Assembly: GCA_017651065.1 (NCBI GenBank)
Contig: JAGCDP010000037.1
Coordinates: 1 to 64,000, forward strand
DNA length: 64,000 bases
Direction: 5' to 3'
DNA from: Treponema sp.
Lineage (GTDB): Bacteria > Spirochaetota > Spirochaetia > Treponematales > Treponemataceae
Positions within the stretch are counted from its first letter, which is position 1. Each line of letters opens with the position of its first letter. Of this stretch, positions 34,556-42,745 are shown piece by piece. The notes under the pieces are model-generated. The model had not been told where the DNA came from, searched no databases, and was given only the letters and a program-made list of their open reading frames with translations. The position numbers and the translations under genes were made by a program.

Positions 34556-35854
34556 ATGGCAAAGATTCTTGATCAGCCGCGATATAAATGTGCGCTTGCT
34601 GCAATGCAGACTGTTCATGCAATTCCTGGTGCAATTCCAATTTTGCATTCTGGACCTGGCTGTGCTGCAAAGTTAAATGATAATAACGGAACAAGCGGAC
34701 GTTATAGTCCAAATATTTTTCCGTGTACTTCTATAAGTGAAAAAGAAGTTGTTTTTGGAGGAACCGGCAAGCTGCGTTCTACTATAGAAAATGCGCTCAA
34801 GGTTATTGATGCAGACCTGTTTGTTGTGCTTTCTGGTTGTACAGGTGAAATTATTGGCGATGACATAGAAGAAGTTGTAAGTAATTTTGCTGATGCAGAA
34901 AAGCCTGTACTCTGGGCAAAAACTCCGGGCTTTAAGGGAAACAACTATGTTGGTCATGACTGGATTTTGAAGTCTATTTTTGAACAGTATCTTGGGAGTC
35001 CAAACACAGAAAAGGGTCTTGTTAATCTTTTTGTGGCTCCTCCTCAGCAGGATCCGTACTGGCTTGGCAACCTTCGCGAAATTGAAGCGCTTCTTACAGA
35101 AATAGGGCTCAAGCCAAATACAATTTTTGGTTTTGGGCGAAGTGTAGAAAATCTTAAAAAAATCCCGAATGCAGAATTTACTATTCTTGTTTCTCCATGG
35201 GCTGGAACAGAAAGTGCAAAATATCTGCAGACTCGTTTTAAGATTCCACTTTTGCAGTACCCTGTTTTACCAATTGGTGCAACAGAAACTACAAAGTTCC
35301 TTCGTACAGTTCAGGAATTTACAGGCATTGATAAAGCACTTGTAGAAAAGGTTATCACCGAAAAAGAAGCTGAATTCTACTATTACATTGAACGCTTTGC
35401 GGACACATTGCTCGAAACCCGAATTCTTGGGAAACGCTTTACAGTTGCAAGTGACAGTGAATATGCAATTGCCGTAACAAAATTCCTTGTAAATGACATG
35501 GGGCTTTTTCCTGAAAAAATATTTATTACAGATGATGCACCAAAGTCTTTCCAGCAGAAAATCACTGATGAGTTAAACAATCTGAACTATGGAATTACTA
35601 CACAAGTTCAGTTTACAACAGATGGTCATGATATTCACGAGCAGATTAAAGCGGCAGATTTTGCAGGCACTCCCCTGATTCTTGGTTCAAACTGGGAAAA
35701 GAAGCTTGCCGTAGAGCTTGGGGCGCATTTTGTAAATGTAAGCTACCCTATGCTCGAAAAGCTTGTAATCAACGACCACATTGCCGGATATTCAGGAGGA
35801 CTTCATCTTCTTGAACAGATTTATACAGCCGCAATGAGTAAGCTCAAGCTGTAG
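34556..35854 (+). CDS. Nitrogenase-like reductase beta subunit (NifK/MarK-like)
   Basis: 432 residues. Cysteines C12 (YKCALAAM), C36 (HSGPGC) and C95 (LSGCTGEIIGDD) match the three P-cluster ligands of NifK (KTCQPLGA, GSQGC, TCxxExIGDD). EKEVVFGG and PIGATETTKFLRTV are also NifK-like. It is shorter than NifK (about 520). Expected to form the electron-transfer half of a heterotetramer with the 35863 product. It precedes the alpha-subunit gene, the reverse of the usual nifDK order, and its operon ends in cysK and lysR, pointing to sulfur metabolism. Confidence 0.85.
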   Translation: MAKILDQPRYKCALAAMQTVHAIPGAIPILHSGPGCAAKLNDNNGTSGRYSPNIFPCTSISEKEVVFGGTGKLRSTIENALKVIDADLFVVLSGCTGEIIGDDIEEVVSNFADAEKPVLWAKTPGFKGNNYVGHDWILKSIFEQYLGSPNTEKGLVNLFVAPPQQDPYWLGNLREIEALLTEIGLKPNTIFGFGRSVENLKKIPNAEFTILVSPWAGTESAKYLQTRFKIPLLQYPVLPIGATETTKFLRTVQEFTGIDKALVEKVITEKEAEFYYYIERFADTLLETRILGKRFTVASDSEYAIAVTKFLVNDMGLFPEKIFITDDAPKSFQQKITDELNNLNYGITTQVQFTTDGHDIHEQIKAADFAGTPLILGSNWEKKLAVELGAHFVNVSYPMLEKLVINDHIAGYSGGLHLLEQIYTAAMSKLKL

Positions 35855-35862
35855 GAGGAATT

Positions 35863-37335
35863 ATGCCATTTAATTTTAAGAACGCAAATATAGCAATTCG
35901 TGAAAACCGCCTTGGATCTATTACAGGCTTTGTCGGCGATCTTGAAACGCTTGTAAAAAAATCAGAGAACGGAACTCTTAGAAACCGTGAACGCTGCTTC
36001 AGCCAGTCAAGCTCTTGTCTTTCGGGATGTGCCTTGAATGCACTTGCAGCTATTCGCAATGTTGCAGTAGTTTATCATGCTCCTGCTGGTTGTACTGCAA
36101 TGGCAAGTAATGATGCAGTAAAGTTTGGTCAGATTGCAGCCCGCGTAAACAAGACAACCAATTCTGTTTTTGTCTGTACAGACTTAAACGAAAAAGACAC
36201 TGTTTTTGGTGCAACTAACGACCTTGAAAAAATCATCAGGCACACTTACGAAGTTTACAAGCCTGATGCAATCTTTGTTTCTACAAGTTGTGTTTCCGGC
36301 GTAACTGGAGAAGACGTTGACGGAGTTGCAAGCGATCTTGATGCAGAACTTCCTGTTCCTGTAATTCCCGTTCATTGTGAAGGCTTTAAAAGCCGCATCT
36401 GGGCCAGTGGATTTGATATTTCTGACCATGCAATTTTGCAGGGAATTATTCAGCCACCAAAACAGAAGCGACGAACAATCAATATCAAAAACTTTTATGA
36501 GAGCGCACGCCCACAGATTACAAAAATCTTTAATGAAGTTTTTGATGCCGAGCCACAGTTTCTTTACTGTAACTCAACAATCGAAGAGCTGTCTCACTTA
36601 AGCGAAGCCCTTTGTACAGTTTGTATCTGTGGTACTTTGGGAACTTATCTTGGAAATGCACTTGAAGAAACTTACGGTGTTCCTTATGTGCGTACAATCA
36701 ACCACTCGGGAATTACAGGCTTTGAAACCTGGCTCCGCGGAATTGGAGATGCAATTGGTAAACGTGCAGAGGTTGAAGCTTACATCGAAAAACAGCGTGC
36801 AATTTTTATTCCTCAGATTGAAGAAGTTACAAAGCAGCTTAAAGGCTTGCGTGCCGTAATTGGAATGGGTCCTGGCTTTACTTATGAAATTGCCCGCGTT
36901 CTTCAGGAATTTGGAATGACAATTGATTATGCACTTGCCTGGCACTATGACTACAAATACGACAACGGAAAAGTTCCGCCAGCCCTTGAACATCTTTTGA
37001 AAACTTCTCCAAAGGACATGAGGGTTGCAGTTGCCGACCAGCAGAACTACGAGGTTTTGAATATTCTTAATCATTATAAGCCTGATGTTTATTTCAGCCG
37101 CCATCCTGGTACAACAGTCTGGGCAATCAAACAAGGTTATGCTGCTGTTTTCGTAGCCGATGAATACACTGTTTTTGGTTATGAAGGAACCTTAAGCTTT
37201 GCAAAGCTTATCCGCGATACAGTAACAAACCGTTCGTTCGAAAAGAACCTTGCTGCAAGAATCAAGCTGCCGTACACAAAATGGTGGTATGAGCAGAATA
37301 CAGATACATTCATTAAGGAAGAGGCAAAAAAATAG
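35863..37335 (+). CDS. Nitrogenase-like reductase alpha subunit (NifD/MarD-like)
   Basis: 490 residues. P-cluster ligand candidates: C52 or C56, C77 (HAPAGC) and C143 (STSCVSGVTGED). NEKDTVFGA and HCEGFKS match NifD. C256 aligns with the cofactor ligand Cys275 of NifD (11 residues before EE-x-YG-x-P in both). By alignment with Azotobacter NifD, Gln191 is W180, His195 is F184, and His442 is F438 (VFGYEG against YHGFDG). These differences argue against N2 reduction. With sulfur genes around it, a methylthio-alkane reductase-type C-S cleaving role is most plausible, by inference. Confidence 0.83.
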   Translation: MPFNFKNANIAIRENRLGSITGFVGDLETLVKKSENGTLRNRERCFSQSSSCLSGCALNALAAIRNVAVVYHAPAGCTAMASNDAVKFGQIAARVNKTTNSVFVCTDLNEKDTVFGATNDLEKIIRHTYEVYKPDAIFVSTSCVSGVTGEDVDGVASDLDAELPVPVIPVHCEGFKSRIWASGFDISDHAILQGIIQPPKQKRRTINIKNFYESARPQITKIFNEVFDAEPQFLYCNSTIEELSHLSEALCTVCICGTLGTYLGNALEETYGVPYVRTINHSGITGFETWLRGIGDAIGKRAEVEAYIEKQRAIFIPQIEEVTKQLKGLRAVIGMGPGFTYEIARVLQEFGMTIDYALAWHYDYKYDNGKVPPALEHLLKTSPKDMRVAVADQQNYEVLNILNHYKPDVYFSRHPGTTVWAIKQGYAAVFVADEYTVFGYEGTLSFAKLIRDTVTNRSFEKNLAARIKLPYTKWWYEQNTDTFIKEEAKK

Positions 37336-37344
37336 GAGTGCAAT

Positions 37345-38322
37345 ATGTCAAAGAAAATACACGAATCATTAACAGAACTCGTAGGAAATACACCGCTGGT
37401 ACGACTCCACGGATACGAAAAAAAACTTGGGCTTAAAGCTCATATTCTTGCAAAGGTTGAATACTTTAATCCTATTGGAAGCATTAAGGACCGAATTGTT
37501 CTTCGCATTATTGAAGATGCAGAACGAGAAGGAAAAATTAAGCCTGGTGTGACAACCCTTATTGAATACACAAGCGGAAACACCGGAATTGCCGTTAGTG
37601 CAATTGGTGCAATGAAGGGCTATAAGGTTCAGATTTATCTTCAGGAAGGTGTTAGTCAAGAACGCCTTCAGGTAATGAAAGCCTTTGGTGCAAATGTTCA
37701 GAAAATAGGCGAGGTTCCAGAGCTTCAGGAAGCTCTTAAAGCAACTAACAACGACTTTGTTGCAGCAACAAATCTTTTGAAGCAGCATATCCGCGAAAGA
37801 GTTGCTGCTGGTGATGACATTTACTTTGTTGACCAGATGATTAATCCTTTGAACCCTCAGGCTCATCATGATACAACTGGTGAAGAAATCTGGGATCAGA
37901 CAGACGGAGACCTTGTTGCCGTAGTAAGTGCAGTTGGAACCGGAGGTACAATTCGTGGTGTGAGCGACTATATTAAAAGCAAAAACAGCAATGTAAAAGT
38001 TATTGCTGTTGAACCTGCTTTAGATGCAGCGGCACTTACAGGCATTCATAATTTTACCGAAGTTCCCGAAGAACGCGTACCAATTGCCTTGAAAAATAAA
38101 ATAGGAATTTATGATGAAGTTCTTATTGGCAAGGTAGACACAGCTTTTGAAGCAGCGCGTACAGTCGCAAAAACAGACGGCGTGCTTGTAGGTAACTCAA
38201 GTGGAGCAGCACTCTGGGGAGCAACAGAAATTGCTAAGTGTCCTGAGTATGAAGGAAAAAATATTGTTGTCATTTTCCCAGACACGGGCTTGAGGTATTT
38301 GTCAACGGATTTATTTAAATGA
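37345..38322 (+). CDS. Cysteine synthase (CysK/CysM family)
   Basis: 325 residues. PLP lysine in NPIGSIKDR, phosphate loop TSGNTG, GTGGTIRG, and C-terminal GNSSGAALWGA. Adds sulfide or a sulfur donor to O-acetyl- or O-phosphoserine to make cysteine. The substrate loop reads TSGNTGIAV, where CysK usually has TSGNTGIAL, so acceptor choice cannot be assigned. In the nitrogenase-like operon; a CysO-type carrier system is encoded about 12 kb away, which would suit a CysM-like role. Confidence 0.9.
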   Translation: MSKKIHESLTELVGNTPLVRLHGYEKKLGLKAHILAKVEYFNPIGSIKDRIVLRIIEDAEREGKIKPGVTTLIEYTSGNTGIAVSAIGAMKGYKVQIYLQEGVSQERLQVMKAFGANVQKIGEVPELQEALKATNNDFVAATNLLKQHIRERVAAGDDIYFVDQMINPLNPQAHHDTTGEEIWDQTDGDLVAVVSAVGTGGTIRGVSDYIKSKNSNVKVIAVEPALDAAALTGIHNFTEVPEERVPIALKNKIGIYDEVLIGKVDTAFEAARTVAKTDGVLVGNSSGAALWGATEIAKCPEYEGKNIVVIFPDTGLRYLSTDLFK

Positions 38323-39239
38323 CAATAAACCAGATTAAATACGTCCTTGGAGTTGCAGACTGCGGCTCCTTGAACAAGGCATCAGAAAAGTTATATATTT
38401 CTCAGCCTTCACTAACCAGTGCAGTTCACGAGCTGGAATATGAAATAGGATTTCAGCTTTTTTTCAGAAGTGCCCGGGGGATTACGGTAACAGATCATGG
38501 TAAACAATTCATTGAAGATGCCCGCTCCTTATATAGAAATTATGAAACTCTTGTAAAAAAGTATACCGAAAAAGAAAAAAAGACTTTTGGTGTTTCTACG
38601 CTTTATTATGCATTTGCACGTACAGCTTTTGTTGATCTTGTAAAAAGGTTTTCTCTGGAAGGTTATGATTTTTCTTTTCGCGAAATGAAAGGTAGTGAAG
38701 TTATTGAAGATGTTGCAGATGGAAGAAGTGAACTTGGAATTATTTATTTAAGTGACGGAAACCGCGAAGAAATAATGCGTCAGCTTGATGCCAGACAGAT
38801 AATCTTTCATCATCTTACAGAATGCAATGCCTTTGTTTATTTATACAAGGACCATCCGCTTGCCGAAAAATCTTCAATTTCGCTTGATGAACTTTCAGAC
38901 TTTCAGTTTGTAACTTATGATAAAGCTGAACTCAGTGCGTTTTTCTCAAAGGAAGTTTTAGAGCGCCGCGAACTAACTCAGGCTATTACCGTTGCAGACC
39001 GTTCAACAGTATTAAGCCTTTTAAAATCTCTGAACGGTTACACTTTTCTTTCGGGCATCATTGGCGAAGAAAGTGACGGAGATTACATTCCAATTCCATT
39101 AAAAAATATTGAAGAAGATTTTACCCGCACCTTTGAGCTTGGTTATATTACAAAAAAAGATCTTCACATGAACAATATTGCTCTTACCTATATTGATAAC
39201 ATTCGCCGCATTTTACATATCGCAGGATTTACCTGTTAA
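38319..39239 (+). CDS. LysR-type transcriptional regulator
   Basis: 306 residues. The N-terminal helix-turn-helix is GSLNKASEKLYISQPSLTSAVHELEYEIGFQLFFRSARGITVTDHG, and the C-terminal half is a periplasmic-binding-like effector domain. The start overlaps the cysK stop (ATGA). In Bacillus and Streptococcus, LysR proteins such as CmbR/YtlI activate transport genes on cysteine-pathway signals. It is the best candidate to bind the CTATAACT motif in front of three transporter operons here (inference). Confidence 0.85.
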   Translation: MTINQIKYVLGVADCGSLNKASEKLYISQPSLTSAVHELEYEIGFQLFFRSARGITVTDHGKQFIEDARSLYRNYETLVKKYTEKEKKTFGVSTLYYAFARTAFVDLVKRFSLEGYDFSFREMKGSEVIEDVADGRSELGIIYLSDGNREEIMRQLDARQIIFHHLTECNAFVYLYKDHPLAEKSSISLDELSDFQFVTYDKAELSAFFSKEVLERRELTQAITVADRSTVLSLLKSLNGYTFLSGIIGEESDGDYIPIPLKNIEEDFTRTFELGYITKKDLHMNNIALTYIDNIRRILHIAGFTC

Positions 39240-39272
39240 TTTTTCAGACAAAAAACTGTTCAATAAACAATA

Positions 39273-39428
39273 CTATTCTTTATAAGCCACTCCATCTACC
39301 TGGAACAAAAGTCCATCAGGGCCGCCGACATTTCCCGCACAGTAGTTCAGATAATAAAAATCACCAGCCTTGATGATTCCCGTGTGCGCCCATTCTTCGT
39401 TTACATCTTTTCTGATTATTTCACTCAT
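39273..39428 (-). CDS. 51-residue RidA-like small protein (possible fragment)
   Basis: 51 residues, MSEIIRKDVNEEWAHTG...YCAGNVGGPDG. The stretch IIKAGDFYYLNYCAGNVGG resembles the first strands of RidA/YjgF proteins (VKAGDFVFxxxxxG), but the protein stops at a third of the usual length. AAGGGAA six bases before the ATG suggests it is translated. It follows the full-length RidA gene by 18 bp in the same operon. Either a truncated paralogue or a small subunit/partner. Confidence 0.55.
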   Translation of the reverse strand: MSEIIRKDVNEEWAHTGIIKAGDFYYLNYCAGNVGGPDGLLFQVDGVAYKE

Positions 39429-39446
39429 TTTATTTTCCCTTATGTA

Positions 39447-39821
39447 TTATTCCACAACTGCCACTGCTTCTATTTCAACGAGCGCACCTTTTGGGAGGGC
39501 GGCAACTTCGAAACAGCTTCGGGCAGGTTTTGAAACAAAATACTTTTCATAAACAGCGTTGAATGCGGCAAAGTCGGAAATGTGGGCAAGGAAGCAGATT
39601 GTTTTTACGACTTTTGAAAAGTCTGTTCCTGCAGCCTTTAAGATTTCACCAAGATTCTTGATTGCCTGTTCTGCCTGAGCTTCGATAGAAGTTCCTTCGA
39701 GTGCACCGGTAGCCGGGTTGAGAGGAATCTGTCCTGATGTGTACAGAAATCCGTTTGCTAAGATTGCCTGTGAGTATGGGCCGATTGCAGCTGGTGCTGA
39801 TCTTGTTTCGATTGTTTTCAT
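39447..39821 (-). CDS. ridA: RidA-family 2-iminobutanoate/2-iminopropanoate deaminase
   Basis: 124 residues. MKTIETRSAPAAIGPYSQAILANGFLYTSGQIPLNPATG and the catalytic Arg in KPARSCFEVAALPKGALVEIEAVAV are hallmark. RidA removes enamine/imine products made by PLP lyases and dehydratases; PatB- and CGS-type lyases encoded in the same island would generate such products, so the link is functional as well as positional. Confidence 0.93.
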   Translation of the reverse strand: MKTIETRSAPAAIGPYSQAILANGFLYTSGQIPLNPATGALEGTSIEAQAEQAIKNLGEILKAAGTDFSKVVKTICFLAHISDFAAFNAVYEKYFVSKPARSCFEVAALPKGALVEIEAVAVVE

Positions 39822-39842
39822 TAATTACTCCTCCTGATTTTT

Positions 39843-40493
39843 CTATTTGAAGAACGAAATCACAAGACTTACCGCACACAGTATAAGTGATAAAGACATA
39901 ACTATATTGACAGTTTTCTTATGATTCGAAAATAAACGCTTTAGACTTAGTCCTGCAAAAAGCCAGACAAGATTTGCTACAGGGCCAGTGAATGGTAAAA
40001 AAAGTCCAACAGCCAGAATCGGAAAAAATGTTCTGTTGTATGGAAGCACGAACGAAGTTATGGCTGTAAGGCACATAAGCATGATTTTTACATTTGTGAG
40101 CTGAACAAGTACTCCAGTAAGAAAATGCTGGAAAAATGATTTTTCTGATGAATCCATGTTTGGAGATTTTTCTTCATCATCATTCTTTTGTTCTGATTTG
40201 TTGTTATGTCCTACAAGAATATGAATTGCAAGATAAATTAAATATGCAGCTCCAACAAATGAAAGATACTGTACTTTGTCGTTTAGCGCAGTTCCTAAAA
40301 AATACGAAACAAAAACTGAAATGATTGATACGATAAAAAATCCTGTAAAAATACCAATCCATAGTTGAAAAGCGGCTTTTTTCCCTTCCTGAAGAGATGT
40401 TGAAAGAGAGCAGATGTTTGCAGGTCCCGGAGTTATAGCAGAGATATAGCAGTAAAACAAAAACGAAGGCAGAATTTCAATTGGAATCGGCAT
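39843..40493 (-). CDS. LysE/RhtB-family amino acid exporter
   Basis: 216 residues, six hydrophobic segments, with the RhtB-like opening FYCYISAITPGPANICSLSTSLQEGKKAAFQLWIGI and FVGAAYLIYLAIHIL. A highly charged loop (NNKSEQKNDDEEKSPNMDSSEK) lies in the middle. The family exports amino acids; here cysteine, homoserine or a pathway intermediate is a guess from context. Confidence 0.85.
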   Translation of the reverse strand: MPIPIEILPSFLFYCYISAITPGPANICSLSTSLQEGKKAAFQLWIGIFTGFFIVSIISVFVSYFLGTALNDKVQYLSFVGAAYLIYLAIHILVGHNNKSEQKNDDEEKSPNMDSSEKSFFQHFLTGVLVQLTNVKIMLMCLTAITSFVLPYNRTFFPILAVGLFLPFTGPVANLVWLFAGLSLKRLFSNHKKTVNIVMSLSLILCAVSLVISFFK

Positions 40494-40507
40494 GTATTTC
40501 TCCTGTT

Positions 40508-41071
40508 TTATGGTCTGAAAGCTCTTAGTGCTGTAATGGTTCGCCCGATTAAATCATCGAGTTCCCAGCCGAGAAGGGCGGCACCGCGTTCAATAACCTC
40601 GCGGGAACAGCCTGCTGCAAAGTTGGCAGATTTGTACTTCTTCTTAACTGATTTTACTTCCAGGTCCTGTACGCTTTTTGAAGGACGCATGATTACAACG
40701 GCTCCAATCAAACCTGTAAGTTCATCCACGGCGTACAAAACTTTTTCCATTTCGTGTTCCGGTTGTATATCTACGGTGATGCTCCAGCCGTGGCTTGCAG
40801 TTGCGTGAATCAGTTCATCAGAAAGACCAGCTTCCTTCATCAGCTCCTGTTCTTTTATACAATGCTGTTCAGGCCATTTTTCAAAATCAAGATCATGGAG
40901 AAGTCCAACGATTCCCCAGAACTCTTCATCTTCGCCATAGCCAAGCTCGCGTGCAAAGTAACGCATTACGCCTTCAACAATCTGCGCGTGCTCAAGATGA
41001 AAATCATCTGAATTATATTTCTTAAGAAACTCCCAGGCTTCGTCCCGTGTGATGTTTGCTGAAAGTGCCAT
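40508..41071 (-). CDS. HD-domain hydrolase
   Basis: 187 residues. HLEHAQIVEGVMRYFARELGYGEDEEFWGIVGLLHDLDFEKWPEQH contains the HD metal pair (H-D) near residues 58-59, with further His (ATASHGW) and Asp (AVDELTGLI) ligands. Probably a phosphohydrolase or nucleotidase; substrate unknown. First gene of a four-gene leftward operon whose minus-strand promoter (TTGACT 41152-41147, TATTAT 41129-41124) carries an ACCTA-N9-TAGGT site. AGGAGG precedes ATG. Confidence 0.85.
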   Translation of the reverse strand: MALSANITRDEAWEFLKKYNSDDFHLEHAQIVEGVMRYFARELGYGEDEEFWGIVGLLHDLDFEKWPEQHCIKEQELMKEAGLSDELIHATASHGWSITVDIQPEHEMEKVLYAVDELTGLIGAVVIMRPSKSVQDLEVKSVKKKYKSANFAAGCSREVIERGAALLGWELDDLIGRTITALRAFRP

Positions 41072-41102
41072 ACGATCCTCCTGATATGAAAAAAAAGTGT
41101 TT

Positions 41103-41121
41103 ACCTAGTAAAAAGATAGGT
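41103..41121. promoter_or_regulatory. ACCTA-N9-TAGGT operator at +1 of the HD/LysE/RidA operon
   Basis: Perfect half-sites. Minus-strand promoter TTGACT (41152-41147), 17 bp, TATTAT (41129-41124), so the site lies just downstream of the -10, a roadblock position. The rightward gene at 41152 also starts nearby; a TATAAT is at 41123-41128 on the plus strand. Confidence 0.8.
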
Positions 41122-41151
41122 ATATAATAATATTTAGAGGCTTTAGAGTCA

Positions 41152-41352
41152 ATGAAAAGTATTTTGATAAAAGACACAACCCGCGAAGAACGTGAAAAAA
41201 TAGTGGCCGACGCGCTCGGCTGTGGAAGCGACTGTTCAATGTGCTGTGCCTGTGGAGGCATGGAAATTGACTATCAGCAGTACATAGACGGCAAAAAAGA
41301 AATTGCCCAGCTCAACGCAGAATACCGGGCAAATACGATGATTGGGCATTAA
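41152..41352 (+). CDS. Cys-rich 66-residue protein
   Basis: 66 residues with a tight cysteine cluster, GCGSDCSMCCACGG (Cys at 24, 28, 31, 32, 34), likely metal- or Fe-S-binding, then an alpha-helical tail (IDGKKEIAQLNAEYRA). I recognise it only as a recurring uncharacterised small protein in anaerobes. It diverges from the HD operon over one operator. The AGAGG upstream is about 11 bases from the ATG. Confidence 0.65.
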   Translation: MKSILIKDTTREEREKIVADALGCGSDCSMCCACGGMEIDYQQYIDGKKEIAQLNAEYRANTMIGH

Positions 41353-41368
41353 TTAATTGATTTATGAA

Positions 41369-42745
41369 TTATTTTACAGCAACAAAGTTTTTTTTACACA
41401 TAGTTGATATTTTAGTCTCATAATAAACAAACATAACCATGGAAGTAATTACCCATACAATAGGATATGCAATTGCTACCACACCAAATGATTCAGAATA
41501 TTTTGTACCTATAAAGAGAATAAATTGTCTTAGAAGAACAAATCCGCAGAAGGTTATGATTGTTGGTATAAAAGAATCTCCAAATCCTCTTAATGCCTGA
41601 GAAAAAAGCATGCAGGTTGCACAAAGTACATAAAAAGGCGCAGTATATCTTATAAACAAAGAAGCATATAAAACGGAATCCTTATCTGAAACAAAAATCG
41701 CTGATAAGGTTTCTGAAAAAACAAAAATCAAAATTGAAAGAATAAAAATGATTGAAATCATCAGAAAAAAAGAAGATTTTACACCTTTGTTTATACGTTC
41801 AATTTTTTTTGCACCAAAGTTTTGACTTACAAATGTAGTTGTTGCAAGAGAAATACTTATCATTGGCATAATCATAAACTGGTCATAACGAGCAAATATA
41901 GACCAGCCCGCAATACATGAAGTTCCAAAGGCATTTACATATTTCTGCATAAAAGTATTTGAAAATGAATTAATGGAAGAAGACACAGCGCCAGGTAGAC
42001 CAATTTTCATCATAAGACCAAAAAGTTTTGTATCAAATTTGACATTTCTAAATGAAAATCTGCCAAATTCTTTTATTGATAAAATTGCCGAATAAACAGG
42101 AATAATCGAAATAAATTCAGAGATAATAGTTGCCCAGGCAGCTCCTGCAACTCCAAGCTTTAAAACAAGTACAAAAACTAAATCAAGAATTATATTTATA
42201 AGCGAACTTAGAATCAGGAAATAAAGCGGTGTTTTTGAATCTCCAAGCGCACGTAAAATTCCTGAACCAAGATTATAAAGAATTAAAAACAAAATACCAG
42301 CAAAATAAATCGTAAGATATGTTTGAGCAAGAATAGAAACATTCTCTGGAACCTGGATTAATTTTAATAGTAGAGGAGAAATGAACAAGCCCAAAAAAGT
42401 CATAAATATTCCCAGAATGAAGGAACTAAAAATCGCTGTACTGATTGCTTTTTTTAAGGCAGATAAATTTTTGGCACCAAATAATTGTGAAATTACAACT
42501 TGTGTTCCTGTTGCAAAACCATTGAAGAAACCAATTATAATAAACACAAGCTGGCTTGTAGAACCAATTGCCGCAAGACTTTCGCTTCCAAGATATTTTC
42601 CTATGATAAAACAATCTACAGTGTTATAAAACTGCTGAAAGATATTGCCAAGAAAAAGTGGGATTGCAAAAGAAATAAGTCTGGGAACAATGCTCCCGTC
42701 GGTCATATCTGTGGTGTTTGATTTATGAAAGAAATTCAAAGACAT
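41369..42745 (-). CDS. MATE-family multidrug/metabolite exporter
   Basis: 458 residues with about 12 membrane segments. TDGSIVPRLISFAIPLFLGNIFQQFYNTVDCFIIGKYLGSESLAAIGS is a typical MATE start. Exchanges substrate against Na+ or H+. Its 5' end overlaps the 3' end of the M20 gene by 23 bp, suggesting co-expression with the transport/deacylase operon. Confidence 0.88.
   Translation of the reverse strand: MSLNFFHKSNTTDMTDGSIVPRLISFAIPLFLGNIFQQFYNTVDCFIIGKYLGSESLAAIGSTSQLVFIIIGFFNGFATGTQVVISQLFGAKNLSALKKAISTAIFSSFILGIFMTFLGLFISPLLLKLIQVPENVSILAQTYLTIYFAGILFLILYNLGSGILRALGDSKTPLYFLILSSLINIILDLVFVLVLKLGVAGAAWATIISEFISIIPVYSAILSIKEFGRFSFRNVKFDTKLFGLMMKIGLPGAVSSSINSFSNTFMQKYVNAFGTSCIAGWSIFARYDQFMIMPMISISLATTTFVSQNFGAKKIERINKGVKSSFFLMISIIFILSILIFVFSETLSAIFVSDKDSVLYASLFIRYTAPFYVLCATCMLFSQALRGFGDSFIPTIITFCGFVLLRQFILFIGTKYSESFGVVAIAYPIVWVITSMVMFVYYETKISTMCKKNFVAVK

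Noticed and set aside
36598-37134. 178-codon minus-strand frame opposite the NifD-like gene
   Set aside because: Antisense shadow; the plus-strand product has strong family motifs over the same bases.
34556-37335. Canonical nitrogen-fixing nifDK
   Set aside because: The alpha-like subunit lacks the Gln191, His195 and His442 equivalents, no nifEN or homocitrate synthase gene is seen, and the neighbours are sulfur genes.
34556-37335. Protochlorophyllide or F430-type reductase subunits
   Set aside because: All six P-cluster-type cysteines and a cofactor cysteine are present and nifB is nearby, so a NifB-cofactor enzyme fits better.
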